A stretch of DNA of 64,000 nucleotides from NCBI RefSeq assembly GCF_030247195.1, contig NC_080672.1, positions 374,022,166 to 374,086,165 on the forward strand. Direction: 5' to 3'. The notes beneath the pieces were generated by a model that saw only the letters and a list, made by a program, of their open reading frames with translations, had not been told where the DNA came from and searched no databases. This stretch comes from Topomyia yanbarensis. Lineage: Eukaryota; Arthropoda; Insecta; Diptera; Culicidae. The translations under genes and the position numbers were made by a program. This document shows, one piece after another, positions 1 through 11,600 of this stretch (position 1 is its first letter; each line of letters starts with the position of its first letter).

Positions 1-77
1 GGAAGTGAGCTCGAAAGCGTAGCGTTATAAAAAAGAGTACTCTATGCTATTGGATTATTTCTTGATATGGACATTTA

Positions 78-374
78 GGGCCGGCGGAAAGGGTGGGTAG
101 TATGGGTAGTACTACCCATACCGAAAATAACCGAGTGGGTAATTACCCACTCGAAATTCTGAACCATTTTAGAAAATTTAGATGCGCAACGCATGTATCT
201 TGCACTACACACATTTGAAAACATCGATGTACCACAATTCCATTTGCATAAACGAACGTGATTTAATGTGAATGTAATGTAAGCGTGTGCATTGCGAAAA
301 GGGAAAAATCGTTACTAATGGATCCCTCACCCTATGCTTTCTACCCACTCGGGCGTAAAGTTTTTCGCCGTCCC
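78..374. mobile_element. MITE with GGGMCGGCG terminal inverted repeats
   Basis: The ends are imperfect inverted copies: gggccggcggaaagg on the left and the complement of gggacggcgaaaaac on the right. Just inside each end lie copies of a gggtgggta/tacccactc motif, and a palindrome gggtagtactaccc sits near 107. No coding capacity is seen. The superfamily is not assigned because no clear target duplication is visible. Confidence 0.55.
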
Positions 375-375
375 T

Positions 376-1229
376 GATATTTACAAGTAATCCTTACGAA
401 CATCGTTGCAACTTTCAGTGTCGTTATTCCGTGGGAGAAGTTTTGCAAGCGTTCTATATTCTGCTTATAGGATTAATTCACTTATAAGTGACACACACTT
501 CTTACTAAAACTACCTTTTCAGACTTTGATTTTTCGGGACTCTGATCATCAACGATCTACCGGGATATACAAAAGATTATTGTCTCACTGTGATAAAGTT
601 CATCTATGATAAATCAAGAGAATACTAGAAATTCGGTTCGATGAGCTTTTACCAGAACTAGCAAAAGTTTCAATAGAATCTGATAAGCGAAAATTCCAAT
701 TTTTGATTTTTAAAGAGACTTTTAAAAAATAAACAGAATAAAAGTATTTCTGTGTATTTCTGCTACTACTACTATGTGCTAATAGTGTAATTGAGGTGTC
801 ACAAAGATCCGCAGCCTTTTGTAAGAAACCGCAAGTAAACACAGCCATCTTAACAACGTATCGGTTTTACCCTAACCAAAGGGTGTCTGTTTTACCCCAA
901 CAGTGAACTTTTTTTAAAAGCTTTAAAACATATTGAATATCTCAAACTCGACTTCAATGCACCCAATTGATCATAGGAAAGGCCGATAATAATAGATACT
1001 GAAAAACGTGGTGATTTGAAAAGCTTTTGTTTGGTTAAAATCTTAAAATCTAACATCCAGACGAGTATGAACGCTGTCGTCGCATGTTTTGTTTATTTTT
1101 ATGACATTCGGCGTGCTAACGCAAATCAAATTTGTCTTCAAATGCTGTACATAATCATACTAATAATAAAGTGTCATCATGAAATGAATAAAAATATTTG
1201 ATTTCTAGGGAAAGTTGTGGGGTGTCGGT
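376..1229. other. Unrecognised AT-rich sequence
   Basis: No gene, repeat structure or recognisable mobile element was seen. Open frames here are short and carry no family signature. Confidence 0.5.
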
Positions 1230-1996
1230 ATTTCCCATAATTCCCCTAAAGCTTTTATGCCGACCCAGCACACGTTCAGTAGTTAGACCATACTACCGAT
1301 TTCGTCCATCGTGTGCCGAAGTGAGGGACTCTGAACAGAGAAGATAACTCTTAGCCCTGCTCCTCTAAACTCCACCAAGAAGTCCGACATTTGCCTGATC
1401 CCCCGGATTCCATTTGAAATGACTGCTTCGGGGGGAGGCGTGCTAATGAACTTCACTTGAATCCAGGTCTAGCTGGTCGTGCTAGTTTTCACTGGTCTCA
1501 TAACCGCCATATCAGTCCTGCACGGCATGATATTCTACATGCCCTCCTCTCGTTGACCAGTTGGATGCCGTGGTCGGTCCAGAGATTCCGGTTGGATGGT
1601 AGCTTCCGGTTCATTGGTGCCTCGACGACCCTATAATGGTGGTTTTTTCGCGTTCGGTGCTACTCGGCGTAGTTGTGACGGTGGAGCTGGCCTACCTCGG
1701 CGGAGAGTTCCCCGACGAAAGCTTGTCTCCCGCAACCGTTGACGGACGCGTTATTCTTCCTTCGATGCAGGCCGGCAGAATGCCGAGGTCAGTCCAGCCA
1801 TTCCGGGTGGAAGATTGCGTCCGGTTCACTGGTGCCTTGACGATTCAAGCCGGCGATTCGCTATGGACTGCTCGGAATAGTCCCCGACGGTGGATCTTTC
1901 CTACTTCGACGTAGAGTTTCCAGTGGAAGATCTTCCGAATCCGATGCTACCCGGGCAGATGTCGAGGTCGGTCATGCGATCTGAGTGGAGGGTGAC
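1230..1996. repeat. GC-rich dispersed repeat, left part
   Basis: This block is clearly more GC-rich than its surroundings and carries imperfect internal repeats of phrases such as ggtcagtcc..gcgattccgg and tccggttcactggtgcc. The 92-codon open frame at 1636-1914 has no recognisable domain. The same sequence type resumes at 2804-2891 and 3696-3950 after two MITE insertions, so the three pieces were once continuous. It looks like the untranslated or decayed part of a larger retroelement. The family was not recognised. Confidence 0.45.
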
Positions 1997-2803
1997 CAGG
2001 GTTGCCACAATTTTTCAAAGAAAATATGGTTGTTCAAATAAAAATGACTGTTAAAATCTGTCACTTGACAGCGACCTCAAAGTCATCGAAATTTGGCATA
2101 CATTTTGGTCTTCATAGAACAATAATCGATTTTTGTTTTGGAAACTATGACCCAGATTTCCATAAATTGTGTGTAACAATTTCTATAAGGAACCATCCAT
2201 AAATGACGTAGCATTTTTTGAGTAATTTTTAACACCTCCCTTTCCCATCGTAGCATTTCGTCACAAACATCTAAATACACCCCCCCCTGGTAATTACGTA
2301 GCTTGACGGTAACCCTGCCCCCCTTGCCACAGCAATTTTTTTTAAAAATTCTATACTATTCCCCTATACCTCTAATACCCCCCCTGGTAATTACGTAGCT
2401 TGACGGTAACTCTGCCCCCTTGCCACAGCAATTTTTTTTTTTAAATTCTATACTATTCCCCTTTAAAAAAGCTACGTAGCATGACATGACCCCCTGCCCC
2501 CCTGTCGTCACACATCATCACAAAATACAAAACTCCCCCCTCTAATGCTACGTCATTTATGGATGATTTAAAAATCTGGTAGAATGAGAGGTTTATCTTT
2601 TTGCTAGAAGCTCAAAAAACTCTAGCTGTGCCAGATAAATCTGGCATAATGGCATTCCCTCTGGGGTGTGACGTAGATTTCAGGATATCTGAAAAACGGG
2701 CAAAATTTAAAAAATTTGGCAAAATGTCTGGCTTGAACAAATGTCTGTTCAGTTAGAAAAAATCTGGAAGATTCCAGATAAATCTGGAACATTGGCAACG
2801 CTG
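1997..2803. mobile_element. hAT-type MITE with 8-bp target duplication
   Basis: The termini are CAGGGTTGCCA on the left and, complemented, CAGCGTTGCCA on the right. They are flanked by a perfect 8-bp direct repeat AGGGTGAC (1989-1996 and 2804-2811). Eight-base duplications with CAG-type termini are the hallmark of hAT transposons. The internal sequence is non-coding and contains a second MITE at 2189-2570, so it is older than that insertion. Confidence 0.8.
2189..2570. mobile_element. PIF/Harbinger-like MITE, degenerate copy
   Basis: The termini match the copies at 11116 and 57628 (gggaccatccataaatgacg type), here reading ggaaccatccataaatgacg and cgtcatttatggatgat. The left flank is TAA; the right flank has decayed to AAA. 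Inside, a block of about 100 bp containing ggtaattacgtagcttgacg is tandemly duplicated (around 2288-2380 and 2388-2460), which is not seen in the other two copies. TAA duplications point to the PIF/Harbinger group. Confidence 0.75.
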
Positions 2804-2891
2804 AGGGTGACTTCCAGTTGACAGGAGCCCGACGACCATTTGCCGGTGCTACTTCCCGATCTACTCGAACTAGTCCCCGGCGGTGGGCCTA

Positions 2892-3695
2892 CACCGAGCA
2901 AAATTTACATTGAATTTCCATAAAAACGTTTTATGACTTTCAGACATAAGGATTTTAAATGGGTTTTATAAATCGGTCTTATGATTTGGAGGGGAAATTT
3001 TCCAAATCCATCTCTTATTATTTTCATAAGACAGTCTTATGAAATTTATGAAAATGTCCGAATGAACGCCATAGGTGCCCATTGGACTTGACAACTGAAT
3101 GATAATGATTGTTACTTATCAAATGATTTTGATAATTATAAAATACGCGTCAGACACTAATTATATGCACAACTTATTTCATTTCAAATAATCGGATATC
3201 TTCTGTAAAAATCATAACCATGTAAACAGATTTAATGCTCACAGTAATTTATTCAATAACATAAAAACAATTTCAAATTTTGTTGCAATTTGACTGGAAA
3301 TCTCACTTCTTTTGTTTCAAACAGCGGTAATCAAAAAGTGCTGAAACTATTAACTCCTGGTTGGCCGTCCAGGCCAGTACTGAATTCATAAGAAACAATT
3401 ATGAACTTTTCACAAAAGTGACGTTTATGAAAAACAAAATACAATTTTATAGAATCAATAACAGATCTCATATGGGTTTCACGAGAAAACTTATGAAATT
3501 CTTAAAGGCATATATTGGAGCGAAGTCATAAGACTGTTTTATGAAATACATTATTTGTACGTCTATGGAGTGCATGAATAAAGATAAATGAATTCATAAG
3601 CCTGCCTATGACATTCTAAAGCGTTCAATGACATCGTCAGAAGGTTGGTTCATATGCCGAGACTTATGAAATTCTCAGATGCTTTTTGCTCAGTG
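2892..3695. mobile_element. TA-flanked MITE with CACYGAGCAAAA ends
   Basis: The left end is caccgagcaaaattt. The right end, complemented, is cactgagcaaaaagc. Both ends are flanked by TA. The internal sequence is AT-rich and repeats the phrase cttatgaaattc. It interrupts the GC-rich repeat, which continues on both sides. TA flanks suggest mobilisation by a Tc1/mariner-type transposase. Confidence 0.65.
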
Positions 3696-3950
3696 TAGTA
3701 TACTCCGATGGAGAAATTTCCCTCGAAATCGTAATCTCGATGCTGGTCAGTTAGGTGCCGAGGTCAGTCCTGCGATTCCGGGGAGTCACGGCTCCGACAG
3801 CATAAGTCATTAAGTGACTTTACGCTTGTCCGGATTTGCCGCAGACTCAGGTGATTCGCATTTAATGCCAAAAGATCCTGACTCCTGCGTTGCAGAAGAC
3901 AAAGAGTTAAGTAGCCGGGAAACTCAAAGCTTGCTCATATGACCCTACTC
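3696..3950. repeat. GC-rich dispersed repeat, right part
   Basis: This continues the block interrupted at 2892. It repeats phrases found at 1540-1990, such as ggtgccgaggtcagtcc and gcgattccgg, so it belongs to the same old repeat. Confidence 0.45.
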
Positions 3951-4035
3951 CACGCTTTTTTAAACTTTCTTACTTCAAATCCTTGCTCTTCCTTGATTAC
4001 TATGGCTTTTAATATTGAAAAATATTTCACACTTT

Positions 4036-4165
4036 ATGTGTTTTTTTATGCGGATTTTCAAAATTATGCGGTTTTTTTATGCGGATTTTCAAAGTTGTGC
4101 TGTTTTTTTATGCAGATTTTCGAAGTTATGCGGTTCTTTTATGCGGTACGTATCCCGCGCATAAA
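4036..4165. repeat. Short tandem repeat, about 31-bp unit
   Basis: About four imperfect copies of a unit built as ttttttatgcggatttt followed by caaagttatgcgg lie head to tail. A related stray copy (ttttttatgcggatttgcg) occurs near 4867, beyond the LINE fragment. Confidence 0.7.
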
Positions 4166-4319
4166 AAACTTCAGTGTATCTATTCGTAAAACTCGTTCCA
4201 AAAATACCCATATCAGTCTATCTTCTGACCTCGCACAAAGCAGAAGCAACAAAATCGCTACGCTATAGCAGGCTATAGGTACTAATGAATCAAGCCAGCT
4301 TTTGTTCTATATCAGTGCA

Positions 4320-4800
4320 CAAACAAATTGTATCGTTGCCCCCGGCTGCGGAGTGAAACGAGTTTGCCAAATGAAACAAAAGTGCCCGTGCTACGGGATC
4401 ACACGATTTCGATCGACTTTAATAAAATCGTGTTAGACCCACAGTTCAGGATTAACAATGTTACAATTAGTTAAAGTTAAAATGGAGCTTAATCTCACTG
4501 AAGTTACGTACATTCAGCTACATCACGTTAAAAACTGTGTTTTGATCACGGTTAGAAGTTTAGCACAGACAGAAAACTTCATTGCAAAGAACAACATGCA
4601 ACACGAGGTCGAATTTAATAACACCAGAATCAAGATATCATGCATATGGAAAACGACAATGTGGACGTGCGTATCTATGATTTGGCCCCGCGCACTAGGG
4701 AAGATTACATTAAACGAATCATGTCGCAATATGGAGAAGTAGAATGTATTACGAATGACACCTGGAGAACATCACCAATAAAGCTAAAAACAAGACTAAA
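4320..4800 (+). pseudogene. LINE ORF1 (gag-like) 5' fragment, copy 1
   Basis: A 5' leader reading cgttgcccccggctgcggag is followed by a frame containing AEVTYIQLHH-like sequence and, after a frame change, LMSQYGEVE-type sequence near 4720. The same gag-like ORF1 recurs at 24080-24735 (minus) and 35102-35635 (plus). The piece stops soon after the YGEV region, so it lacks the zinc-knuckle part and ORF2. It is a frameshifted, 3'-truncated relic. The LINE clade is not assigned. Confidence 0.65.
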
Positions 4801-5440
4801 ATAAATTAGATCGGGGCTAAAATTATGAAACAATTACAAAATTATTAACTGTTTAGTTACGTGTATTTTTTATGCGGATTTGCGTCATTTTTTGCGAATA
4901 TTTAATTGCTTTAGCAGTTCGTATAATTTTTGATTGGAATAGGAATGCAAAACAATACGCCGCTGACATTTACCATAAATTCAATTTGTGTTTCTTTCAA
5001 AAATATTGAAACCATGCGTTTTATCCTGTTTTCGTTAAATATATTACCCTAAGATCACACTTTTCGAAGCTTAGTTGTTACGGGCAACGATCACCCGATT
5101 CCGTTTCTTCACAAATTAAAAATTAATGAAAATTTATTTCGCTTCGCTAAAAAAACCGATTTAACATCACATTGTTTATAATTATTGCAGCTGAATACAC
5201 AATTCCAAATTCTTTGGTCGAACCTCAGCCGTTCCTATCTAATCCAGTTTGTATGTCTATGACCTATTAGCACGTGTTTTTAGAATATAAAACTACTGCA
5301 TATACAAGACCATAATCTAAGTACCTTTATCGCCTTAAATGTTCTATCACCATTTGTTGTGAAGTGCATGTGCAGTCAAGGCACCGAACTGATTTGAATA
5401 AATTTTAATGACTATTTTTGACAGTATTTACATATGTAGG
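4801..5440. other. Intergenic 3' flank of the SEC14-like gene
   Basis: AT-rich DNA with no recognised gene or mobile-element ends. It separates the LINE ORF1 relic from the poly(A) signal of the minus-strand gene. Confidence 0.5.
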
Positions 5441-5443
5441 ATT

Positions 5444-5449
5444 TTTATT
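5444..5449 (-). promoter_or_regulatory. Probable poly(A) signal of the SEC14-like gene
   Basis: AATAAA on the minus strand, about 35 bases past the stop codon at 5483-5485. It is the first canonical hexamer downstream of the last exon. Confidence 0.6.
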
Positions 5450-5482
5450 AGATTACTACACAAAGAGATGAAATAGATCAGT

Positions 5483-5631
5483 TTAGTCTTCCGTTGCTTC
5501 GGCAGCATCTTCCGTAACGGTTATCGAGCTGGCTGTCTGTTCGATTTCGCTAAGTGGTGTAGTCATCAGAATCGAATATTTAATTTTCTTGTTCTTAAAG
5601 TAGCTGTACGAATTATCGAATAGAATCGAGT
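5483..5631 (-). CDS. SEC14-like gene, last exon
   Basis: It follows acceptor ctatccag and encodes [20 protein letters not shown], then an acidic threonine-rich tail ending EAATED before TAA. The LFDNSYSYF stretch is the characteristic last strand of the GOLD domain. Intron 4 is only 73 bp. Confidence 0.9.
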
Positions 5632-8600
5632 CTGGATAGGAGAAAAAACGAACGATTATTAGATCGGATAGGTTAGTTGTTTATTGAAACTAAGATTTAC
5701 TCACAAGTGCAACCTGGTTGGCAAGTAATGAAACCAGATTCATCTACCTGATGGGATGCCACTCGTTTCAATGGCACTTCGATTTGGCTTTCCTGAGTTT
5801 TTTTGTTGACACATTTTATGCCGAATTTGATGTCGTGATCGATGGTGCGGAATTCCCATCTGTAGAGAGAAAAGGGGTTGTGTTTAAGGCTCGATCGTGG
5901 TGACATATATGTTTTATATATAATAGGCGTTGAAATAACTTCTACGTGCATGAACCTAACAGGCCTTTGCTTGAACTATAATCATGTGAGAAAGAAATAC
6001 AATAAAAGTTCAATTTTATCACTAGTATTATAAAGATCTATTGATTATCGTCAATAATTGAGAACTGCTAGAAGGTTACTGTGCAGGTTTCCAATCAATG
6101 AAATACTGCAACGACGGATGAATGAATATGTTTGCGGGGTTCAATTTAGCATTTTAGAGGTTAAGCCTTGGTAGCAGCAGAGGTGCGAACCTGCCACGTA
6201 AAACTTTAGTTTAAGCGCAATGATTTACAGTCCGGTCACGTACGGCCGTGTGTAATACCGTATTGGTACCAATGTGTATAAGATACTTACTTCAAAAAGC
6301 AGCCCGCATCCTCACAGTCGAACGTCAGCTTCAGCTTACCACCCTTCTTGATTTCAGTGTCAGTAAAGGTGAGGTTGTTGTTGAAGCTATCCTCCTTCGA
6401 GGTATACATAGACTTTGGTACTTTTCCACCCCAGCAGAGTTTTTTCTCACACTTTGGATTCCCGTCCTCATCGGTTAGCGTTCCACCAAAGTACTTTGGG
6501 ATCTGGGAAGCATCACACCGTTCCAGGATTGCCGGTAGCCATTTGTTCTGATCGGATTTGTAGATCTTAATCTTATCAATCGTATATTCTCCAAGAAAAT
6601 TTTTAACCATGTTATACGCGAATGCGAAAACCTTCGGTGCATTTATAATGTAGCAGCATTTGAGAATCTCCGGATAATTGGCTTCGTACATTTTAATCAG
6701 TGAAATGACTACTTCGCTAGCCGGTCGCCACACATACTGCTTCAGGCTAAAATGGTCCATATCGAACACCACCACAAACTGTCGACAGTTGGGGTTGTTC
6801 ATCTTCTTGCTTTGCTCGTACGCCAGTTGCATGTACCGTTCTAACGCCTGCAGGGTCATGCGAATAATGTCCGCTCTCGAAACGGTATGCAGCAGTCACC
6901 AAATGTCGAAACCCGCAAAGGGAATGATGATGATCGGAGAACCTTCCTTATCGAAGCCGCACACACCGTGGGGAGTTAGGTCACACAGTATCTGGGGCGT
7001 GGGCCACTTATCGATTTCATCGGCATTCCAGCGCTCGCGAAACTTCATCGAATCACGCAGCATCTTCTCGGACGCCTCCGGGTTCCATGAACGTGCTGGG
7101 AAAGTGAATGAGAATCATTATCATTGATACATTGTTTACGAGCGGGTAAACTTGAAATCTTCACGCATTAGTTGAGCAATGTAAAATAAACACGTGCTGG
7201 TGAGGTGAGAAACAGTTGAATCAATATAGGGTGTGGAGCCTATTTGAAGCATGTTTCTATTGTCACTGTACCCATTACAACCTGATAGGTGAAGCATAGT
7301 TCTGCTAAATACACATCTGTTGTATTAGGTTCTGCTACGTCTGTTTAACGCATTAGCTTAGGTAAAAGGGTGAGAATTGGATTGTTTGATGCCAAACTGT
7401 ACTTTGTGGAGAAAAAAGGCCAATCACCCTATGAATTCAAACTGTGCAAAAATAATGACTAAACAATTACATCGTCAGTGTATTTCTATCTTGATACGTA
7501 AATTTGTGTATGCTTTAAAACTTACTTATTTCTAGACTATCGTCAATTTCAGTTTAAAAGTGAGAATATATAAATGTGAATAGGGCATTCCAGTTGGATT
7601 AATCTGTTGTTTTTTTTAGTAAATTTTAGAATATTTTAACAATCACAATGCATTTTTGAAAAAAAATCCTGAAGATTTCTTCCAGGATTATTTTTAAAAA
7701 TTGCTAAACAAAAAGAAAGAAAGGTCTATTCTACGCGAAATGTAAATCTATCAGTATAAATTTTAATTGCACAACGTGTTTTAGCCGAATTGGACATTTG
7801 TAAAAAAAATCGAATACAGCGTAGATACCTCGTAACCATCGCAGTAGATAATAGTCGTCATGTTCTGGTTTCAGAATATCTGCTACTTGTCTTCGAAACT
7901 GTAAAGAAAAAAACAATGGAAATGAGCAATATATTAGTTAATAAATAGACGAGAGGTAATTTTCTTTATAGGACTTGGGTTTTTGCACAAGTAATCCAAA
8001 ATAATGTGCATGTCTATAACGATCTTCATCAGCATACATTTTAGATACTAACTGTTGTGTACCCAAAAATGGGTATAATTTAGTACAACACTAAATTATA
8101 CCCTAAATTAGTTTACGCTCTTTTGGCGTACCTACCTTTGCAGAAAGGTAAATAACAAACAACTGGATTTGAGACGTCAGTCTCTTATTCCAGTGCGCGA
8201 TCAAACTAAGTTAGAAGTGTTTTTAACTTATTAAAAGAACTCCCCGGAGAAAGTGTTTTCCCCAAGTGGCATCTACTGAAGCTGTTCCTGCCTCTACTGG
8301 TGCACCTCCCGGACGGGATATTACAACTGGCGACGAGGAAAACCCGGAACGCGGCTCGACAACGATATCCAGGACGGATCCCCGGTCATCCGGACGATCT
8401 AAACCGCCGCTTCTGGAGCATGGCCATTAGAGCGCAAAAAAATTGTAAGTACTTAAAGTATAGAACAAAAGAAACAGTGAAAGTGCATTGTGTGTAAACC
8501 GACGCTAATCGAAACCATTATGCGGTTTAGCCATTTTGTTTCGTTTCAGTGGCGCGTCATTTTTTTTTTATTTTTTCTCGTTCATGGTGTGAGAAGGACG

Positions 8601-11600
8601 GCTTGGAAGTGACAGTGGTGCCAGTTTTGCACTAAAGGTTATTTTATACAAAAGTTTAGAAAATTAAAATTGTTCTATTTGATTGTAAGTTTTATTTAAA
8701 ACGAAACATTTTTTTATATAAAAATTCTAATTTTTTTTATCTTTGTTGTTTAGGTCGCTGATTTCCCAGTGAACTGCTGCAGAGGCAAACACCAAATCCG
8801 ACGGTGTAGTTGGAAGTTTTAGTTGATCGTAAGTCGGCACTGCGGTGATTTTTTCCTTTTATTATTTTTGCCACTCAATTGCTGTGCTAATTTATAGTTC
8901 ATTGAATGGCGCATACAATAGCAGTCACTATTGAGCTTTTCCACAACGGCACATTGTTCGGAGATTGAGCCACACGATTGAAATACTTTTTTACCGCGAA
9001 CAAAATAAATGCAGATTCTGACAAAAGAGCATATTTAATCACGTTGTGTGGTCCAGTTGTTTTTTCTCAACTGAAATTGCTCTACCCTACGGGTAACTTT
9101 GAAAATGTTCCTTACGATGATCTTATTGCTAAACTAAAGACTCGTTTGGATAAACCGGAACCGGATTTAATTCAACGGCTTCGTTTCAACACTCGCATTC
9201 AGCAACTAGATGAAACCTTGCAAGATTTTGCTTTGTCATTACGGTTACAAGCAGAATATTGTAATTATAGTGATTATAAGGACCAGGCAATTCTGGATAG
9301 AATTGTTGCCGGAGTAAAGGATACTGAATTGAAAAAAAAGTTGTTGAGTGAGGATAAATTAAATCTTGCTAGAATTGATAAAATTGTAGAAACTTGGGAG
9401 ATGGCTCAATTCCAAATCTTTTTCTGATAAACACGACGAAGTTTTAGCTATGAATTGTTTTCCTGCTGTTGGCAGAGGGAAAGTATTACAGAATTTGACT
9501 GATGTTTACGAAAATAATTGTGGTAAATGCGAGGATAAAACACGCATCCCAGTCATAAATAGAATTAACAATAAACCCTTTAACGACCATCGTTTTAAAA
9601 TAGTACATTTTGCAGACGCTAGAGAATTTCAAGGTTATGTGCCTGTAGAGTATAAAAAAGAAATCAGAAGCCAACCAATGTTGGACAGACGTGTTTGTTA
9701 TTTTTGTGGTGTACGAGGACATGTGGCAAGGAAATGTTTCAAACGACGAGAGCAAAAACCACAACCGCTTGATCATATGGATGTTCAAGATAATAAAAGC
9801 AAAGAATGAATCCTGCTAGGCATCATGCGGAGAGACGTATGGTAATATGGTGAAATATATGATAAAAAGGTTTTTACTGAATCCAGGTATTTTAGAATTG
9901 TTTTTGAAGGCTCAGATAAATCTATGTTTATATAACTTTATAAATTATTTGACGAAAAATGCTAGATTTCCATCCGTAAGAGTTTTCTCGTATAGACCAA
10001 ATATGTTAACTGATTTGATAACAAACACAAGGAAGAACATGATTTATTATTGAAAAGAGAGTTCCGGTAATTTCTGGAATATTTTTAAATAATCTATATA
10101 TGGGAGATAAGCTGTGGTATACAAAATGTATTCCATACACAGTAACGTGTCTTAAAAGATTTTCTATTAATACTTCCCAGATTCAAATTGGAAGCATTCC
10201 AATTCTCGTCCATTATACACTGCTTAGAATTCCGGAGAAATTCCGGACGTGTTGACTACGGTCAAGTCGCGTAAACAGGACAAAGGACGAGAAAAAGCCA
10301 GCATCATCGAGCATGCTGGTAATGGCAGCAACGAAGAAATGCGATTGGAGTGAGAAGAGATTTTACGGCTCATCGAAGTTCCGCGGCTTAATTGGTCAGT
10401 GGCAAATGGATCGTCATGTGATGGCGAGGCTTTGTTCTGTGGTTTCCCAGAAGAGACATCCGCGGCAAAGAAGCGATCGATCAAACGTAAAGCAGTTATG
10501 AATGCGTTCGAAGCATTCTCTACTAGATTCAAAAGATTTAAGATTCCAAAAAGTTTCAATGATTTTGTGACTTAGAATTTGTCATGTCGATTACTGGCGA
10601 TTGTTCGTTTAGTTTAGTTAGAGCAGAAAGTTTTTAAATGTTTGTATATATTAGATATGGTAATATCTTCTCGAAAATTGTATAATTTTCTTCCTAAATG
10701 GGAAGGACTGTTGTGTACCCAAAAATGGGTATAATTTAGTACAACATTAAATTATACCCTAATTTAGTTTGCGTTGTTTTGGCATACCTACCATTGCAGA
10801 AAGGTAAATAAAAAACAACTGGATTTGAGACGTCAGTCTCTTATTCCAGTGCGCGATCAAACTAAGTTAGAAGTGTTTTTTAATTTATTATTAACCTTCC
10901 GGCAGTCGCGCTAGTGCACTGAGTGCACTCGGCTCCGAAAATCTATCAAAATCGTCTTAGGGCACCAGCGGCTGCTCGTTCAGTGGGCCATAAGCTCGAC
11001 TTCAGGAGGGTTAAAAGAACTCCCCACAGAAAATGTTTTCCCCAAGTGGTTCCTGCATCTACTGAAGCTGTTCCTGCCTCTACTGGTCCACCTTCCGGAC
11101 GGGATATTACACTAAGGGATCATCCATAAATGACGTAGCATTTTTTGAATGATTTTCAACACCCCCCTCCTCCATCGTAGCATTTCGTCACAAAACTCTA
11201 AATACCCCCCCTGATAATTACGTAGCTTGACGGTAACCCTACCCCTCCGCTTGTCCCCGTAAAAAAATAAAAAATAATAAAAAAACGATGTCAGTTAGAT
11301 GAAACTCGTAAAATTGTCGTGACATCAGGTCAACCCCTATTCTCTTTAAAAAAGCTACGTAGCATGACATGACCCCCTACTCCCCTGTCGTCACACATCA
11401 TCACAAATTACAAAACTCCCCCCTCCCCCATATAATGCTACGTCATTTATGGATGGTCCCTAACATTAACACTCATGAAGATCCTTATCGACACAGGCAT
11501 CTCTGTCGGTGCAAGTGGAATGGTATAATAGGTAAATAAAATGATTGAAAAATTCGTTAATTTTAGATTATTGCCCTAGAATAAATTGTTGTGTACCCAA

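Larger units (their letters stand above)
8053..11111 (+). mobile_element. Non-autonomous Ty3/gypsy-type LTR retrotransposon
   Basis: Two LTRs (8053-8325 and 10709-11111) begin TGTTGTGTACCC and end ATTACA. A primer-binding-like stretch ctggcgacgaggaaaaccc follows the left LTR, and a short purine-rich tract (gggaagga) precedes the right LTR. The interior holds a gag relic with a zinc knuckle but no recognisable protease, reverse transcriptase or integrase, so it cannot be autonomous. A 5-bp duplication CTAAC flanks it (8048-8052 on the left). On the right it has been split by a MITE into CTAA (11112-11115) and TAAC (11461-11464). The gypsy assignment rests on gag style and is less sure than the element itself. 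Confidence 0.85.

Noticed and set aside
6896..6898. Selenocysteine codon
   Set aside because: SEC14L proteins are not selenoproteins, and the family position is not a cysteine.
6678..7127. 149-codon plus-strand frame over the SEC14L exon
   Set aside because: It is the antisense shadow of the conserved minus-strand exon 3.
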